Shown: piece by piece, positions 11,481-22,651 of the stretch
How positions within the stretch are numbered: the stretch's first letter is position 1
How the letters are laid out: the number at the start of each line of letters is the position of its first letter
NCBI GenBank assembly: GCA_039090855.1
Contig: CM077013.1
Span: 135,863,240 to 135,927,239, forward strand
DNA length: 64,000 nt
Reading direction: 5' to 3'
Origin: Macrothele yani
Taxonomy: Eukaryota; Arthropoda; Arachnida; Araneae; Macrothelidae
Notes under the pieces: model-generated
What the model was told of the DNA's origin: nothing
Seen by the model: the letters and a program-made list of their open reading frames with translations, nothing else
The model's database searches: none
Made by a program: the position numbers and the translations under genes

Positions 11481-13578
11481 ATGCTTTTCATATATATATA
11501 TATATACATATATATATGATGTTTGATCATATAAAAGACGTAGTTGAATATGGGTTTCTGCTATGTCATAAATGCAATTCAGGTAAAAGTCCCCACAATT
11601 CAAAAAACCACCTTTTAAGCTCAGAAAGGTGAAATTAATAAGAATCAAATTTAACTTCTACATTTATGACAATACTTAGTCCGACCCAAAACGACTCAAC
11701 GTCAAAAAAAACAGGAAACCTTAGTACAGATTCAGTGAGTAAAAAGCACTTAAATCGTTTTTAGAGATGAGTTAATGCTGTATTTTGCTGGTACTTGAAA
11801 AACCCAAAGCTCAGCATTTACAAAACTTTCTGCATTCTTGCATGTTTTTCTCTGCTTGTTTGCATTGCATGTTTTTTGTTTTTTTCTCTAGCTCTTGGCT
11901 CCCGTTGAAAATGCTTCCTAATTTTAAGTATATATATATATAGCGAATCCCATGTGTCGAAATCTACTATGATTTTTGTAATTGAAATCGATGTGATCAA
12001 CGATTGTAGTGTGTGAAGATTTTACGGCCCATTGACCGACAGAATGGAAGCGCGAAATGGTTCGTACACTAATTGTTACTTCTTTCTCTGGACGTTTAAG
12101 TATTGTTTTTGAAAAGTGCTATGTTTTTTCTGATAGTTCATTACAGATATTAGCACAAACTCATAGCTAAACACGTGAGCGCATACATTTAATGCCCACT
12201 TACTTTTTCCCTGTAGAACTATGGATGAGGATCCACATTTAAAAAGATACTTGGCAAGAGAAAGACAAATGGAAGACGGGTTGAGCACTTTTCTGACGGC
12301 CAACTTTAAGCAGCATTGTTAAAGCAAAATTCCGCAACAAATCAGGGTTTACTTTGGGCCAACTCAAGTGCATATAGAATAATAGGGTTTAAATAGTTGT
12401 AGGAAATATTAGTTTAAGATTTAACTTCAACCTAACGTTCACCCACTGGCTCGATTTCCTGAACTATCGTTATTTCGATTCGTATCGTTATTTATTCGTA
12501 GCAGCTACAACCTTAATTGAGCATGGGAATCTCTAATTAGACAGTTTCAAATAAATGTCCAGGGTAAGCTTATGAAGCAGTACTTACAAGTTCAAAGTCC
12601 TTGTACCAAAATATCCTTGTAAAAAACAAGTGCAATACACTTCAATCTACAATTTCATAACACTATATGTTTGACACTTATCGCTCGCCGCCATCAAATA
12701 TAAAACATATATTGCATATCGCTCATAGCATATCTTTCAGAACGTCAACTCTCAGTCACTGAACATAGTTCTAACCAAACTCTTATTGAATTTCGCTTTA
12801 TTTTCCTCTTTGATTGCATTCTGATTCACTGTCTGGCTACCAACTACAAAAGCATCGTTGAGAGAAATTCATGTGACGTTAAGTAAGAAAATATTTAACG
12901 AGAAGAGACCAAATTTACGTGAGAACACAGAAACTCAAAAGGAAAGTTATATTAAAGGCACACATCACATGCGATGAAATCTTTTAAACAATAATAAACA
13001 ATACACAGAAAACTTGCAAACGAGATCTTCCCAAACCACTTAGAAAAATAATTTAGCACATTCATAGAAACCGAATAATAAAATTATCAGCACCAGCAGT
13101 TTGACAAGAAATGAAATATATTTCAATATTTTAATTGAAACCTCTTTATCTATCTATCTATTTAACTAAATGTTTCTTAGTCGAAACTTTTCCACCAGTG
13201 GGTGGATCAGGCAACCGGTTAAGGTCTACGAATACTTCTCACCAGAAGGCAACAGTTTGATAAATGTGTGGATTGCTTATGCGTTCTTCAATCATAAATG
13301 AAACAATATAAAAAAAGAACTAAGGAAAAAGGTTCCTCTCGCAGAAATGGTTTAAGAATTACAACTGCAGATTTTATTTCAAAGAATATAACTCAGTTTT
13401 CTGCAAAAATAAAACTTGAAAGTTCAGCTCTCCGCGAAAATAAAATAAAACTAGTATTACCTCCGGTAACTTATTAAAAAAAAAAAATCGATCGTTACTT
13501 TGTCTTACTAATCAATCTGCAGTAGTATACTTATTTCCAAGGTAAGAAAGATTAACTCAGTCAGACCCAACAACAACT
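11481..13578. other. No gene recognised
   Basis: AT-rich DNA with two short TA runs (11,491-11,518 and 11,930-11,941) and a (TATC)n run near 13,148. I see no coding motif on either strand. Confidence 0.5.
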
Positions 13579-13758
13579 TGTAACGTACCAGGAGATGTGA
13601 CGTACCTGCCAGCAGGACGCACACCACATAAAGGCAGATAGGAAACAGAATAATCGTCTGCGTAGCTCAGTTGGTAGAGCGACTTGTTCCGGAATAAGCG
13701 GACTCGGGTTCGAATCCCGGCGTAGACCAAAAATGACGGAGAAATTTACTTCGTTATA
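13579..13758 (+). mobile_element. Solo LTR of the tRNA-bearing miniature LTR element
   Basis: 180 bp, TGTAACGTACCAGGAG ... ACTTCGTTATA, matching both LTRs of the complete element at 49,939-50,444. It is flanked by the 4-bp direct repeat AACT (13,575-13,578 and 13,759-13,762). A single LTR with a clean target duplication is the usual product of LTR-LTR recombination. Confidence 0.8.
13656..13728 (+). tRNA. tRNA-like module inside the solo LTR
   Basis: 73 nt that fold as a cloverleaf-like structure: a 7-bp acceptor stem GTCTGCG/CGTAGAC (one G-T pair), D arm GCTC...GAGC, and T arm TCGGG TTCGAAT CCCGG. Box A TAGCTCAGTTGG and box B GGTTCGAATCC are canonical. The anticodon arm is abnormal: CTTGTTCCGGAATAAG is self-complementary (6-bp stem, CCGG loop) instead of 5 bp plus 7 nt. 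I therefore read it as a Pol III promoter module of a mobile element, not a working tRNA. Confidence 0.45.
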
Positions 13759-14169
13759 AACTGTGTTAGCTATTTTCAATTTTTACTACGAAAGATGTTT
13801 TTCCAGTACTACATCTGTTCGGCTAGTTGCAGCAGAAATTGGAAAAGATTGTGGGAACGAGTTTTTTATTCTGCCGTTCTTAATATTAAGTGAGCATGTA
13901 TTTTCACACGTGCACGGAAGAAAATTCACTAATTTCATCTGTCCACAGTGCAGTTTGAGTGAAGAAAATTAAACCAAAACTCCGTTGGAGAAGAAAAATT
14001 TACGTCGCCAACTTTGCAATAAATATTAGCTTATTTAAAAGAATTAAGTAGCTGTTACGTTCTCTCACTCTCTCTCCCCCCTCTCTCTCTCTCTCTTAGT
14101 ATTTCGGTCAGTTAAGAAACATGAGGGTAAATGAAGTCATATTAAAACTTTAAAATTTTAATGTAACCT

Positions 14170-14380
14170 TTTATTGTTTTCGGGGCTTAGAGACCACCGT
14201 GAGCTACTCTTAGGGATATGAGAGCCCGTTTCTAATTTGGGGCGGCTGATTCCAGGGAAGGGAGTGAGTCAGCGCAATCGGGAAAGCGCACACATGCCTG
14301 ATCTGCGACTCGAACTGGGCTGACGTCAATCAGGCTCCAGCGCCTCAAAATACTCGGCCTACCGGAACGGCACGATGTAG
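14170..14380 (-). mobile_element. Diverged SINE-A copy
   Basis: Reverse-strand GACCACCGTGAGCTACTC, TTCCAGGGAAGGGAGTGAG and CTCCAGCGCCTCAAA of the SINE-A, with many changes and no clear target duplication. Confidence 0.6.
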
Positions 14381-14429
14381 CTTCTTCTGAGTTTTTATAT
14401 CAGGTATAGCCATCACCATGCTTCAAAGT

Positions 14430-14612
14430 ATTCGTCAGCGATAGGTCCGGGGTTGTATCTCGGTGAAGCATGAATGTTGTGTTTGGCTTACAGCACTGGG
14501 TTTTCCCTTTCCCTGGAACCAGCGGCCCTAAATTAGGGACGGGAAACTGCTTATAGCCAATCAAGTAGCTCACGGTGGTTAACTCCCAACCATCCTCTCC
14601 AAAAAAATTGCA
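14430..14612 (+). mobile_element. Diverged, 5'-truncated SINE-A copy
   Basis: Starts within the box B area (GTCCGGGGTTGTATCTCGG) and continues through CCCTAAATTAGGGACGGG and GTAGCTCACGGTGG to an A-rich end. It faces the copy at 14,170-14,380. Confidence 0.65.
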
Positions 14613-15235
14613 AAACTGAAAAATTACTTGAAAAAAAAATTCATATTTTCAGTGGTCTTGATTCCTAGTCAACGATTATAATAATATTGAAAAACGATTT
14701 ACTAGCTAAACAAAGGAAATTGCTTCAAAGTCTACTTCAGCAACTACCATATTCATTCGTGAAAGAGGTTTACAAGAAAATCATTCTAAATCTTTTTCTG
14801 CATTACGAAGATATTCATTATGAAAACGACTTGAGAGACACTTTGCTACTCAGTTGGAGTTGAGAGGAAATTCCTTTTAGAAACGCCCTTTGTTGCAACA
14901 AGTCGAACATGTGTTTCAGCTAAATTTCGTTTTAAAAGTGATCTAGCTGCACGACACCGTGAATATGACTAAACTTTTGTTCAGGTAACGAGAAAAAATA
15001 TAGTTAGTAAATACTATATTGCAAATACGCAGGAAATTGATCTAAATGTCCATTTTGGCGTCGTTAGCTGTGTAAATCCCAGTTGTCCAAAAAATATTTA
15101 CAGCAATGGAAAGAAGATAAAGTGTAATACAAATTTCATCAGCTGTTTAAATTAAGAACTCTGAGCAAAAATCATAAGGATCTTACCAGTTTAAAAACAT
15201 TATACGCTAAAACAGATGAAACTTGCGAGAAATAA

Positions 15236-15266
<31 letters not shown>

Positions 15267-15299
15267 ACTTCTGTATTCATACTTTCTTGTACCAGGTTT
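14613..15299. other. No gene recognised
   Basis: AT-rich single-copy-looking DNA with a (TA)n run at 15,239-15,263. It lies 3' of SLC6 exon 1 on the minus strand, so it is probably intronic. Confidence 0.4.
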
Positions 15300-16520
15300 C
15301 AGAGGAAATCTTTCAATGATCAAAGAAATCATTGCCATGCGTGTTTGGCATATTGAGCATTTTTAAAATCATTTTTTGCCCTTCTGTTTTTCTGAGCTGC
15401 TTTGAATGCTGTTTAATTCAAATGTACGCAAAAAGTGAAAATAAAGATTTATGTTTGCTTTTTCAAAATGAATGCCAATTGGTTTCACATAATGTGAATA
15501 ATATGATTCCAAAGCCTGACTTAAAGATATTCAAAAAGCGAGGAAATCATTTCGTTTTCTAAAAATAAATGCCAAGGAAAAGGTTTCGAGCAACGAGAGC
15601 ACTGTGTTTGCGAATATGCATTTACTCAAATGGTTTCTAATAGTCAGCGACAAATCTGATTTTTTATAACGAATCCCAAGCAGATCTTGAGCTATGTTAT
15701 TACAATTAAAAGGTTTAAAGCAACGTGAGAAACGTAATTTCGAATATTTATTGATTAAAAGGTATTCTAATATCGAACGAAGGATATTGATTTTTTAAAC
15801 GAATCCGTACCAGGTCCTAAGCGATATTATTACAATCAAAAGTTTTCGAGGAACGTGAGAATGTGATTGAGAATGTTTATCGGTTCAAAGGCATTCTAAC
15901 AGTCAAGGATTCTTTTAAACGAATCCCTACCAAGTTTTAAGTAATTTATTACAAATACTACTGGATTGAAATTCATTTGAAAAGTGAAAGAAAAATTAAA
16001 TTTTTAGGAGTGAATACCATCATGTTTTATGAACTGACAGACATCGATTTAAATACTCTTAAATCGTGCGAAACATGTTTTCAAAACGAATCCTAACTGA
16101 CAGGTTACATCCAATGTCAGTAATTCCATCAAAAATTCTCCTTGATTAAAAAACGTTCTGAAAGTGAAAGAAAATTTTGATTTTTCAAACTTATGGGATA
16201 CCAACAGGTTTCATGTAATGTGAGCTATGGAATCATGCATGCTCCCTTACAATGGTATTTAGAAGCAAAACGTAAGGTTTAATACTTCAGAAACAATTCG
16301 TAAGAACGGATTTCAAGTAAGTGAGTAGTAATACTCCTTGCTTCAAATGTACTGTCAAAGTGAATGTCTTTGTTTTTAAAACCAATCTCTAAAGTTCAAA
16401 TAGCAGAAAATATGTGAATGCACCTTGATTCAAAGGCATTTTTAGGTGAATGAAAACTTGATTTTTTAAAATTTAACCCTACTAACAAGTTTCAAATAAT
16501 GTCCGCGCATTACCTTGGAA
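15300..16520. repeat. Old, degenerate tandem repeat of about 120-170 bp
   Basis: A recurring block AACGAATCCCTACCAGGTTTTAAG, followed by ATTACAATCAAAAGGTTTTCGAG and AAAGGCATTCTAA words, is seen near 15,668, 15,798, 15,918 and 16,084, with fainter copies on either side. Spacing is 120-170 bp. It ends about 150 bp from the SLC6 splice donor, so it sits in intron 1. ORFs across it are incidental. Confidence 0.5.
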
Positions 16521-16667
16521 TGACATTTTAAGTTATATCTTAGTTTTGAAGGGGCTACACAATTTTCCGACAAAGTCGCTTAAGAAAAATTAAAAAGAAA
16601 TGGTTGATAAATTTTCGCAAAGCTAGTTGAGTTAAAAATAGTTTAAGTAACGTTGAAAAACAAAGCT

Positions 16668-16673
16668 ACATAC
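16668..16673 (-). other. 5' splice site of SLC6 exon 1
   Basis: Minus-strand GTATGT directly after the last exon base at 16,674, leaving a phase-1 intron. The translated extension beyond it hits a stop at once (TAG), as expected for intron. Confidence 0.85.
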
Positions 16674-16923
16674 CACCTCCATTCTTGTAACACAGGTAGG
16701 GAAACCTCCACACATTTCCTAGGCCAATAGCATAACCAACGCACGACATGATAAAGTCCAGTTTTCCCACCCAATTTCCTCTTTCCGGCAGGTCATCGTC
16801 GGGATTCTTGGAAGAACCAACCTCCATGCCTGGATTTCTGCTACTGTCACCTGAAGTCACAGCTCCGCCATTCAAAGGGAAACTATTAAGTTCGTGACTG
16901 GTCGGTTTCTTTTTCTCTGCCAT
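16674..16923 (-). CDS. SLC6 neurotransmitter transporter (GABA-transporter type), first coding exon
   Basis: Encodes 83 residues plus one base of the next codon. About 50 polar N-terminal residues (rich in S, N, P, G; cytoplasmic in this family) lead into [36 protein letters not shown]. The NVWRFPYL stretch is the conserved TM1 segment that helps form the Na+ and Cl- sites in SLC6 carriers. [22 protein letters not shown] is closest to GAT-type GABA transporters in my memory; a glycine or other SLC6 member is possible. An in-frame TAA lies 6 bases before the ATG, supporting this start. The exon ends GGAGGTG|GTATGT, a good donor at the usual place within the GGG(A) motif. The rest of the gene (about 550 more residues in the family) lies to the left of the window or was not recognised. 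No frame damage is seen. Confidence 0.9.
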
Positions 16924-17725
16924 TCTAAGTTACCACAAGAAGAAGGCTTCACGCTGTGGAGGGCACGCAACAATCGTCGGGACTGCTACCTACTGCTAAT
17001 ATGGATCAAGTGGACCCTTCATTCAGGAGATCCTGCTCTCGGAAGTTGCCGATGATGCTGACACTTGATCCTTGCGGGCAGTGGAATTGTCACATCCACT
17101 TGGCTCTGGCATCAGTATGACACTGGCACAGTCACAGCACCGGCTGGCATCCGGCGCTCCCGCAACAGAAGCCGTCATGTGACCAATTGTTGCTCTCACT
17201 GACACTCCGAATCATTCTCAACTTTACTCTTCCTCTCTCTCTTTCTCTCCCTCCTCCCTTAGCCTTTCCCCCTTCGTTTAAATTACTCTGAACACCTTCC
17301 GCTCTCTCTACTTGTTTGAAAACTTGGTACATTTTTTAATCTCCGACTTGCACTGCGTTATGTAACGGCATGAAGAGAATTAAATTCATTTGCTGTTCAC
17401 TTACTGGATAGTTAATTTCGAGCAACGTGTTTTCCTTTTTTTTTTTTTTGTTTTTATAGTCGATCGTGAAACCAAAAATCAATAAAGAATTGGTTCGAGT
17501 TAATTTCGCTTTCCTGATTTTAAAGTGCAGCATTTCTAAAACGTCTTTTTTTTTTTTGCTTCTGGCTTTAAAAACTGAGCATCCAAGGCGGAAAAAAAGT
17601 CCGTCCCTAATTCAGAAACACGGAAGGAACAATTATGAAAATTCTGGAATCACCCCGAGATGTATGAACTTGCTTTATTTCCGTTTTTTACGCTTTCCTA
17701 CCGTAGGTTGAAGAACCATATATAT
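16924..17725. other. 5' UTR and upstream flank of the SLC6 gene
   Basis: Upstream of the minus-strand start codon. Contains a pyrimidine-rich tract (17,225-17,275) and T runs (17,434-17,450, 17,545-17,560). No TATA box or transcription start can be placed with confidence. A further 5' non-coding exon could exist. Confidence 0.4.
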
Positions 17726-17932
17726 GCCGCCCCGGTGGCGCAGTGGTCTAAGCGATGGCCTCTAATCATTCGTCCGAACGGGGTCCGGGTTCGAATCCCA
17801 GTGAGGCATGGATGTTGTGTTTGTCTTACGGCACTGGCTCTTTCCCTTCCCTGGAACCAGTGACCCTAAATTAGGGACGGGCGACTGCTTATAGCCCATT
17901 GAGTTGCTCACGGTGGTCGTTCAACCTCCATT

Positions 17933-17971
<39 letters not shown>

Positions 17972-18340
17972 CATATATGCTCCAGCTTTGTCCGTCTGTC
18001 TGTCTGTCCGCACGATAACTAGCGTAAACATGGTTCAATTTCGATGAAATTTCAGTATGTGGTAGGGGACAACCTGGCAAGGAACCCTGTTGAAATTGGA
18101 CGAAATGTGGTTAAAGGTCAAGGCATAGGAAGGAATCCCTTCCATCGCCCTTATGCGTCATAATTTACGTAAAAATGCTTCGATTGCGACAAAACTTCAT
18201 CATGTTGTTCTGGAGATGTACTGAACCGGTTCTGTTTAATATCATCGAAATGGGGTCAAAGGTCAGGGCACAGGAGTTATGAGACCCGTCAGACAATTTG
18301 TTCAATCAATATACGTATACACACCGACGACTGAATTAGA
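17701..18340 (+). repeat. Repeat family E, interrupted by a SINE-A
   Basis: GTAGGTTGAAGAACCATATAT, then after the SINE GCTCCAGCTTTGTCC, GTCTGTCTGTCTGTCCGC and CTTATGCGTCATAATTTACG. The same sequence in reverse is at 45,237-45,597. No coding capacity seen. The downstream part (18,273-18,362) is also repeated at 20,928-21,004. Confidence 0.65.
17727..17966 (+). mobile_element. SINE-A with A tail and target duplication
   Basis: Full copy from CCGCCCCGGTGGCGCAGTGG to an A run of about 30. Flanked by AGAACCATATATATG (17,712-17,726) and AGAACCATATATG (17,967-17,979), identical apart from one TA unit. Young copy. Confidence 0.9.
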
Positions 18341-18363
18341 AACCTTTATATAAGCAAATGCAT

Positions 18364-18435
18364 AGAATATTCCGTATTACTTCATCACGTATCTCTAATA
18401 CAAGAGATACCTGATGAAGAAATACGGAATATTCT
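18364..18435. repeat. Inverted repeat, about 33-bp arms, short loop
   Basis: AGAATATTCCGTATT...GTATCTCT and its near-exact reverse complement ending at 18,435, with two mismatches and a loop of about 6 nt. It begins just after a stretch that is duplicated at 20,928-21,004. Confidence 0.65.
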
Positions 18436-19456
18436 GACAAACAGCTACAGTTCTGACAGCCCTGAGGTCACACAATTTTATGAGTAGTTGGAGAGAACCT
18501 AACAGATTCCCTGTCACTTCCAAGGAACTGAAAGGTGCGTTCATCTAGTTACTGAGGCTTCAGCAGCAGTTTATGGGCAGAGAAAAGACATTGATTCATT
18601 ATCGCAAGGAATCTATCACGCAACATTATGAAAACATCCCAGACAAAGTCTGAATTCCAAGTGCAACCAGCACTGTATTTTGTACTTGTATTTTTACAAG
18701 TGTTCTTTGAATATAGATTTTAATCCAAGCTGAAGTTCAATACAATTTTTCATGTGTTTAGTTGCAACATTCGCATAACGTATATTTTACCTGTGTTATT
18801 ACTATTAACTTTGTCTCTTGTAATTAGTATATACCTGCATTGCAATAAAGGCACTTTATGCTTTCTCAGCTTACTCTCAGTGCACCTGTTTACAAGTTTT
18901 GAGGGTAAAACTTCATAGTTTTGTGTGAAAGACTTGATATTTTAAGAGTGAAAAACTTGATATATATTTTTCCGTTGGATTACCTCATAATATTTATGGT
19001 TTTTCATCCTAGTTCACAACTGTAACCAAAATACTGCGCTACAATCTAACTTTTTGTTGAAATTTAAGCTTCTTGGGACACCTGAAGATGAATGCCGAAA
19101 ATTCTGAATTTTTTTATGTATCAATTATGAATCATTATTTGCGTTTTCCAACACCAGGCTAGTTAATATTTTTTTAAATAATGCAAATAAAAAATTCTTA
19201 TAAATGACGCAAGAACGAAATATTTTGCAAATTTCACCCCCCGTGGGGCACCTGAAGATGGAGTGCTTGGGGCGATACACATAAGATGGGGTGCATCTTA
19301 TAGCACTCCATCTCTCTGAAGACAGGGTGCTTGGCGTGATACACATGTTGGGTGCCTTCAAATTTCCCAACCCCAGCTGATATGAATTTTCAAAAAAACA
19401 TTTTTTCACTCCACTCTAATGTACAGTATGTATGAGCTGTTTTCATGATATCTCTG
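18436..19456. other. No gene recognised
   Basis: AT-rich DNA. A small repeated motif with GAAGATGGAGTGCTTGG and CGATACACAT (19,240-19,350) can partly fold on itself. Confidence 0.4.
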
Positions 19457-19631
19457 TTTTTAAAAATTGTATCTGAAATTTTTTTCACTTTTTCGCAATA
19501 GTGGCATTGTATATATCTGCAAGTAATCTGCGATTTAAGTTGTAGAGTCTTAAATCGCAGATTACTTGCAGATATATACAATGCCACTATTGCGAAAAAG
19601 TGAAAAAAATTTCAGATGCAATTTTTAAAAA
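19457..19631. repeat. 83-bp near-perfect palindrome, 9-nt loop
   Basis: Arms 19,457-19,539 and 19,549-19,631 are reverse complements with one mismatch; the loop is TTGTAGAGT. The right arm abuts a 5'-truncated RTE LINE (19,632-19,917), and the last bases of the left arm (AATCTGCGATTTAAG) recur directly after the LINE at 19,918-19,932. The right arm is therefore an inverted copy of the 5' flank, gained at insertion. Confidence 0.9.
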
Positions 19632-19917
19632 AGACATCATGATCAGACATCATGATCAGAGTTAAATCCCTGAAATGGCAATGGGCTGGACATACTGCCA
19701 GAAGGACAGAACATAGATGGACAGCCGAAATTTTAGATTGGATTCAAAGGGACAGGAAGAGACCCAGAAAAAGACCACATGGGAGATGGGTGGATGAAAT
19801 TCGAAAATATGCGGGAGTGACATGGAGGAGACTGGCACAAGACAGACCGTTGTGGAGGAAACTTGGGGAGACCTTCGTCCTGCAGTGGATTGATAATGGT
19901 TGACAATGATGATGATG
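19632..19917 (+). mobile_element. 5'-truncated RTE LINE 3' end
   Basis: About 96% identical by eye to 10,490-10,770 of the longer RTE copy. The open stretch 19,652-19,903 encodes the RTE C-terminal region (WAGHTARRTEHRW to VLQWIDNG). Tail GATGATGATG. Target duplication AATCTGCGATTTAAG, with the left copy at 19,525-19,539 inside the palindrome. GACATCATGATCA is doubled at the 5' junction. Confidence 0.9.
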
Positions 19918-19932
19918 AATCTGCGATTTAAG

Positions 19933-20927
19933 AAGATATGCTATTGAAAAAATCTTTTTAGGTCTATTCCTTTCATTATGAAGAATGTTTTATGCACATT
20001 TTAGTTTTTAAATAATGCCATACTACCCGCTAGAATTCAAATTCAATTTACGTTTTCCTCCATATCACCTATTCTACTTGTTTGACTTAAAAAATTCCTT
20101 TTGCCTCAGATGTCTTTCGTTATGTGAAACTGTAGAATAGTAATTAATTTAAGGAAAGTTAGTAGACTCCGATTATTTACCTAACATAATTACTTTGCTG
20201 TAAAGCACTACACACAAGATATAATACTTGCTGTAAGCACTTTACACACTAAGAAACGCACCTTACACACTAAGTAACTTGCTTCGTAGTAATGTTTACT
20301 CACTTACTTTATTTAAACCTGGGCAGCTTCATTTTACGTTGCAGTTGTAATCCTTAGTTAAACATGAAAGAGATAATTAAGCACTGTAAGAAACATAAGA
20401 TCCAGGAAAATGCGTATGTCACTGCTTAAAAGGATTAATTCTTTCGCTTCCTGCATATTTTCTACGAGGGAAATATTTTCTGCTTCCGCTATGGACTTGT
20501 CTGTGCAAAAGTGACTTTGTGAAATTGTCTGTCCAAGTGACATCACGACTTTGGTTCTGCGTCTAAATTATCAAGAAACACGCCGTATGTTGCTAATATG
20601 TCTTTGATAGACAAATTAAATTTGGCCTCATCAATATCTCTGATATTTTTGGGAAGTAAAAAGAAAAAATGAAGGTTCCTTCTCTTTCGAGAATCTACTT
20701 TTCAGAGAAGTTATCAAAGAATTCAAATAAGAAGGGTAGATAGATGGGCGGTAACATTCTTTAGTCGAATTTAACGGTACATTAGATCTACGTACTTGTT
20801 TAGTCACGTACAAGGAGGTTAGAATAATACTTCTGAAGATGCTATGAGTCTCTTAACCTCTTAAAAAATATACAGGAAGTTTATAAGAGTAATAAATAAT
20901 TGTCTATGATTTATTTCATTTTACCAG
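19933..20927. other. No gene recognised
   Basis: AT-rich DNA with a few short local repeats (CTTACACACTAAG near 20,240-20,275). No coding or RNA motif seen. Confidence 0.4.
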
Positions 20928-21004
20928 GAATTATGAGACCCGTCAGACAATTTGTTCAATCAATATACGTTTACACACCGACGACTGAATTATAAACCTT
21001 TATG
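20928..21004 (+). repeat. Second copy of the 18,273-18,362 sequence (Tc1 left flank)
   Basis: GACCCGTCAGACAATTTG and CACACCGACGACTGAATT match 18,284-18,335. Here the sequence is split by the Tc1-like element 21,005-22,649, and it resumes with TAAGCAAATGCATG at 22,652. Confidence 0.8.
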
Positions 21005-21140
21005 CACAGAGTGGCCACTTTATTATGACCACCTGACAGTTTTAAGCAAATGAACTATGGCTGCATGCTGTTGCCGCCAGAGGGCGAGGCTAGTATAAAA
21101 AGGGTAAGCTCAGTGCTTGCGACAGTAGTAGAAGTGATTT

Positions 21141-22617
21141 TTGGGTGACGAGATGGGTAAAAAATGCGATTTGACGGACTTTCAACGTTGGATGATTGTA
21201 GGAGCTTGGAGCCATGGAGCGAGTATCATCGAAACCACCGCATTCGTAAAATGTTCCAGAGCAGCTGTTGTTAAAGTGTTTAAAGACTGGACTGTCAGCC
21301 AAAAAAACTGGGTCTCTACGTGCAACGCGTGCTCGTCATCGACTAGTGACTGCTCGGGCGGAACAGAGAGTATCCAGACTGGTAACAGACAACAGAAGGG
21401 CAGCAGTACAGCAAATTACAGACCATCTTAATCAGGGATACCCTCAACTGATCTCTGCACGCACTGTTCACCGTACACTGTATCGGATGGGATACGGCAG
21501 CCTAAGTTAACAAGAGAAAACGTCTCCAGTTCGCACAGGAGCACAAGGATTGGACAGTCGATAATTAGAAACAAATTATGTGATCCGATGAATCACGTTT
21601 TCAGTTGCACCATGCCGATGGCCGAGTGAGAATTTGGCGGAAACAGCACGAAAGCATGGACCCCAAATCCATTGCTACAACCCTTCAAGCTCGTGGAGGC
21701 AACGTTATGGTTTGGGGAGTGTTTTCCTGGCATGATTTGTGTCCTTTAATTCGTGTTGATCAACGTCTGACTGGCACATCATATCTAAACATCGTTGCGG
21801 ACCAAGTGCATCCTGTCATGTGGATGGTTTATTCCAATGGCGATGGCTACTTTCAACAAGATAATGCGTCTGCGGAGGAGGGGGGGGAGGTTAGCGTCAT
21901 TTTCTTGTAGGACTTCCGTCCACAGGTAGTAGAGTTTTGGTCCCAGCCACCTACAGCGAGATCGCCTTTTGGGCAGGACACAGAAACGGAACGAATGAGA
22001 GCAAGTCTAGCGACTTTTGACAGAACAGTTTGTAGTGAGATTAGAGTACAGTAGATGGCGCCACCGTACAAGTACGATATTGCACATAGATGGGTGAGAT
22101 AATTTTTTCAGAGAGGACATAGGAAAGGATACCCATTTAACCAGTGGGTCCAGCCTGGGGGCCGTCACTTTAAGTGCTCGTCCGATGCACGGCGGATATT
22201 TAGCGATTGTTAGTAAATCACGCCATCTCTGAAAGATCAGCCCAGGCTTGAACCTGGGGACCCAGCATCGATAGCCTGAAACACTAACCACTAAGCCATC
22301 CGCGGCTCCAAGATAATGCGTCCTACCATAGTGCTCGTATTGTACAGGATTGGTTTCAGGAACATACCGGTGAGTTTACTTTGCTTAGGTGGCTCCCACA
22401 ATCTCTAGATCTCAACCCCACTGAGAATCTGTGGGATGAAGTTGAACGAGCCATCAGACAGCTAGATCCACAACCCTGCAATCTCACACTCCTGGAAAGT
22501 GCTGTTCATCAAGCATGGTCTCAGATTCCATAAACCACCTATTAACATCCCGTGGAGTCCATACCACGAAGAATCGACGCAGTATTAAAGGCAAAAGGTG
22601 GCCCAACGAAGTACTGA
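21141..22617 (+). pseudogene. Tc1-like transposase (DD36E), broken
   Basis: The N-terminal helix-turn-helix region is open from 21,141 (LTDFQRWMIVGAWSHGASI). A frameshift lies near 21,300, and the C-terminal half from 21,605 includes NVMVWGVFSW and FQQDNAS. The SINE-C splits the gene right after QQDNAS; it resumes at 22,323 with YHSARIVQDWFQEHTGEF and ends near ...LKAKGGPTKY. Counting codons across the SINE gives 36 residues between the second aspartate and the final acid (LNPTENLW). Dead by frameshift, insertion and stops. Confidence 0.8.
21871..22308 (-). mobile_element. SINE-C with 14-bp target duplication
   Basis: 438 bp; the reverse strand starts GCCGCGGATGGCTTAGTGG (tRNA-like head), with box B GGTTCAAGCC and then CTAAATATCCGCCGTG. 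Flanked by exact repeats CAAGATAATGCGTC at 21,857-21,870 and 22,309-22,322. The tail region (21,871-22,130) differs from the 5,302-5,609 copy. Confidence 0.85.
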
Positions 22618-22651
22618 GGGGGTGGTCCTAATAAAGTGGCCACTCAGTGTA

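Larger units (their letters stand above)
21005..22649 (+). mobile_element. Tc1-like element, DD36E type, with resolved target site
   Basis: TIRs CACAGAGTGGCCACTTTATT (left) and CACTGAGTGGCCACTTTATT (right, reverse complement). The right TA is 22,650-22,651; the left reads TG (21,003-21,004), a decayed TA. Removing the element gives AACCTTTATATAAGC, exactly the sequence of the empty paralogue near 18,342. A SINE-C (21,871-22,308) is nested in the transposase. Confidence 0.85.

Noticed and set aside
13656..13728. Functional tRNA gene
   Set aside because: Boxes and outer arms are good, but the anticodon arm does not give a 5-bp stem and 7-nt loop, and the sequence lies inside an LTR.
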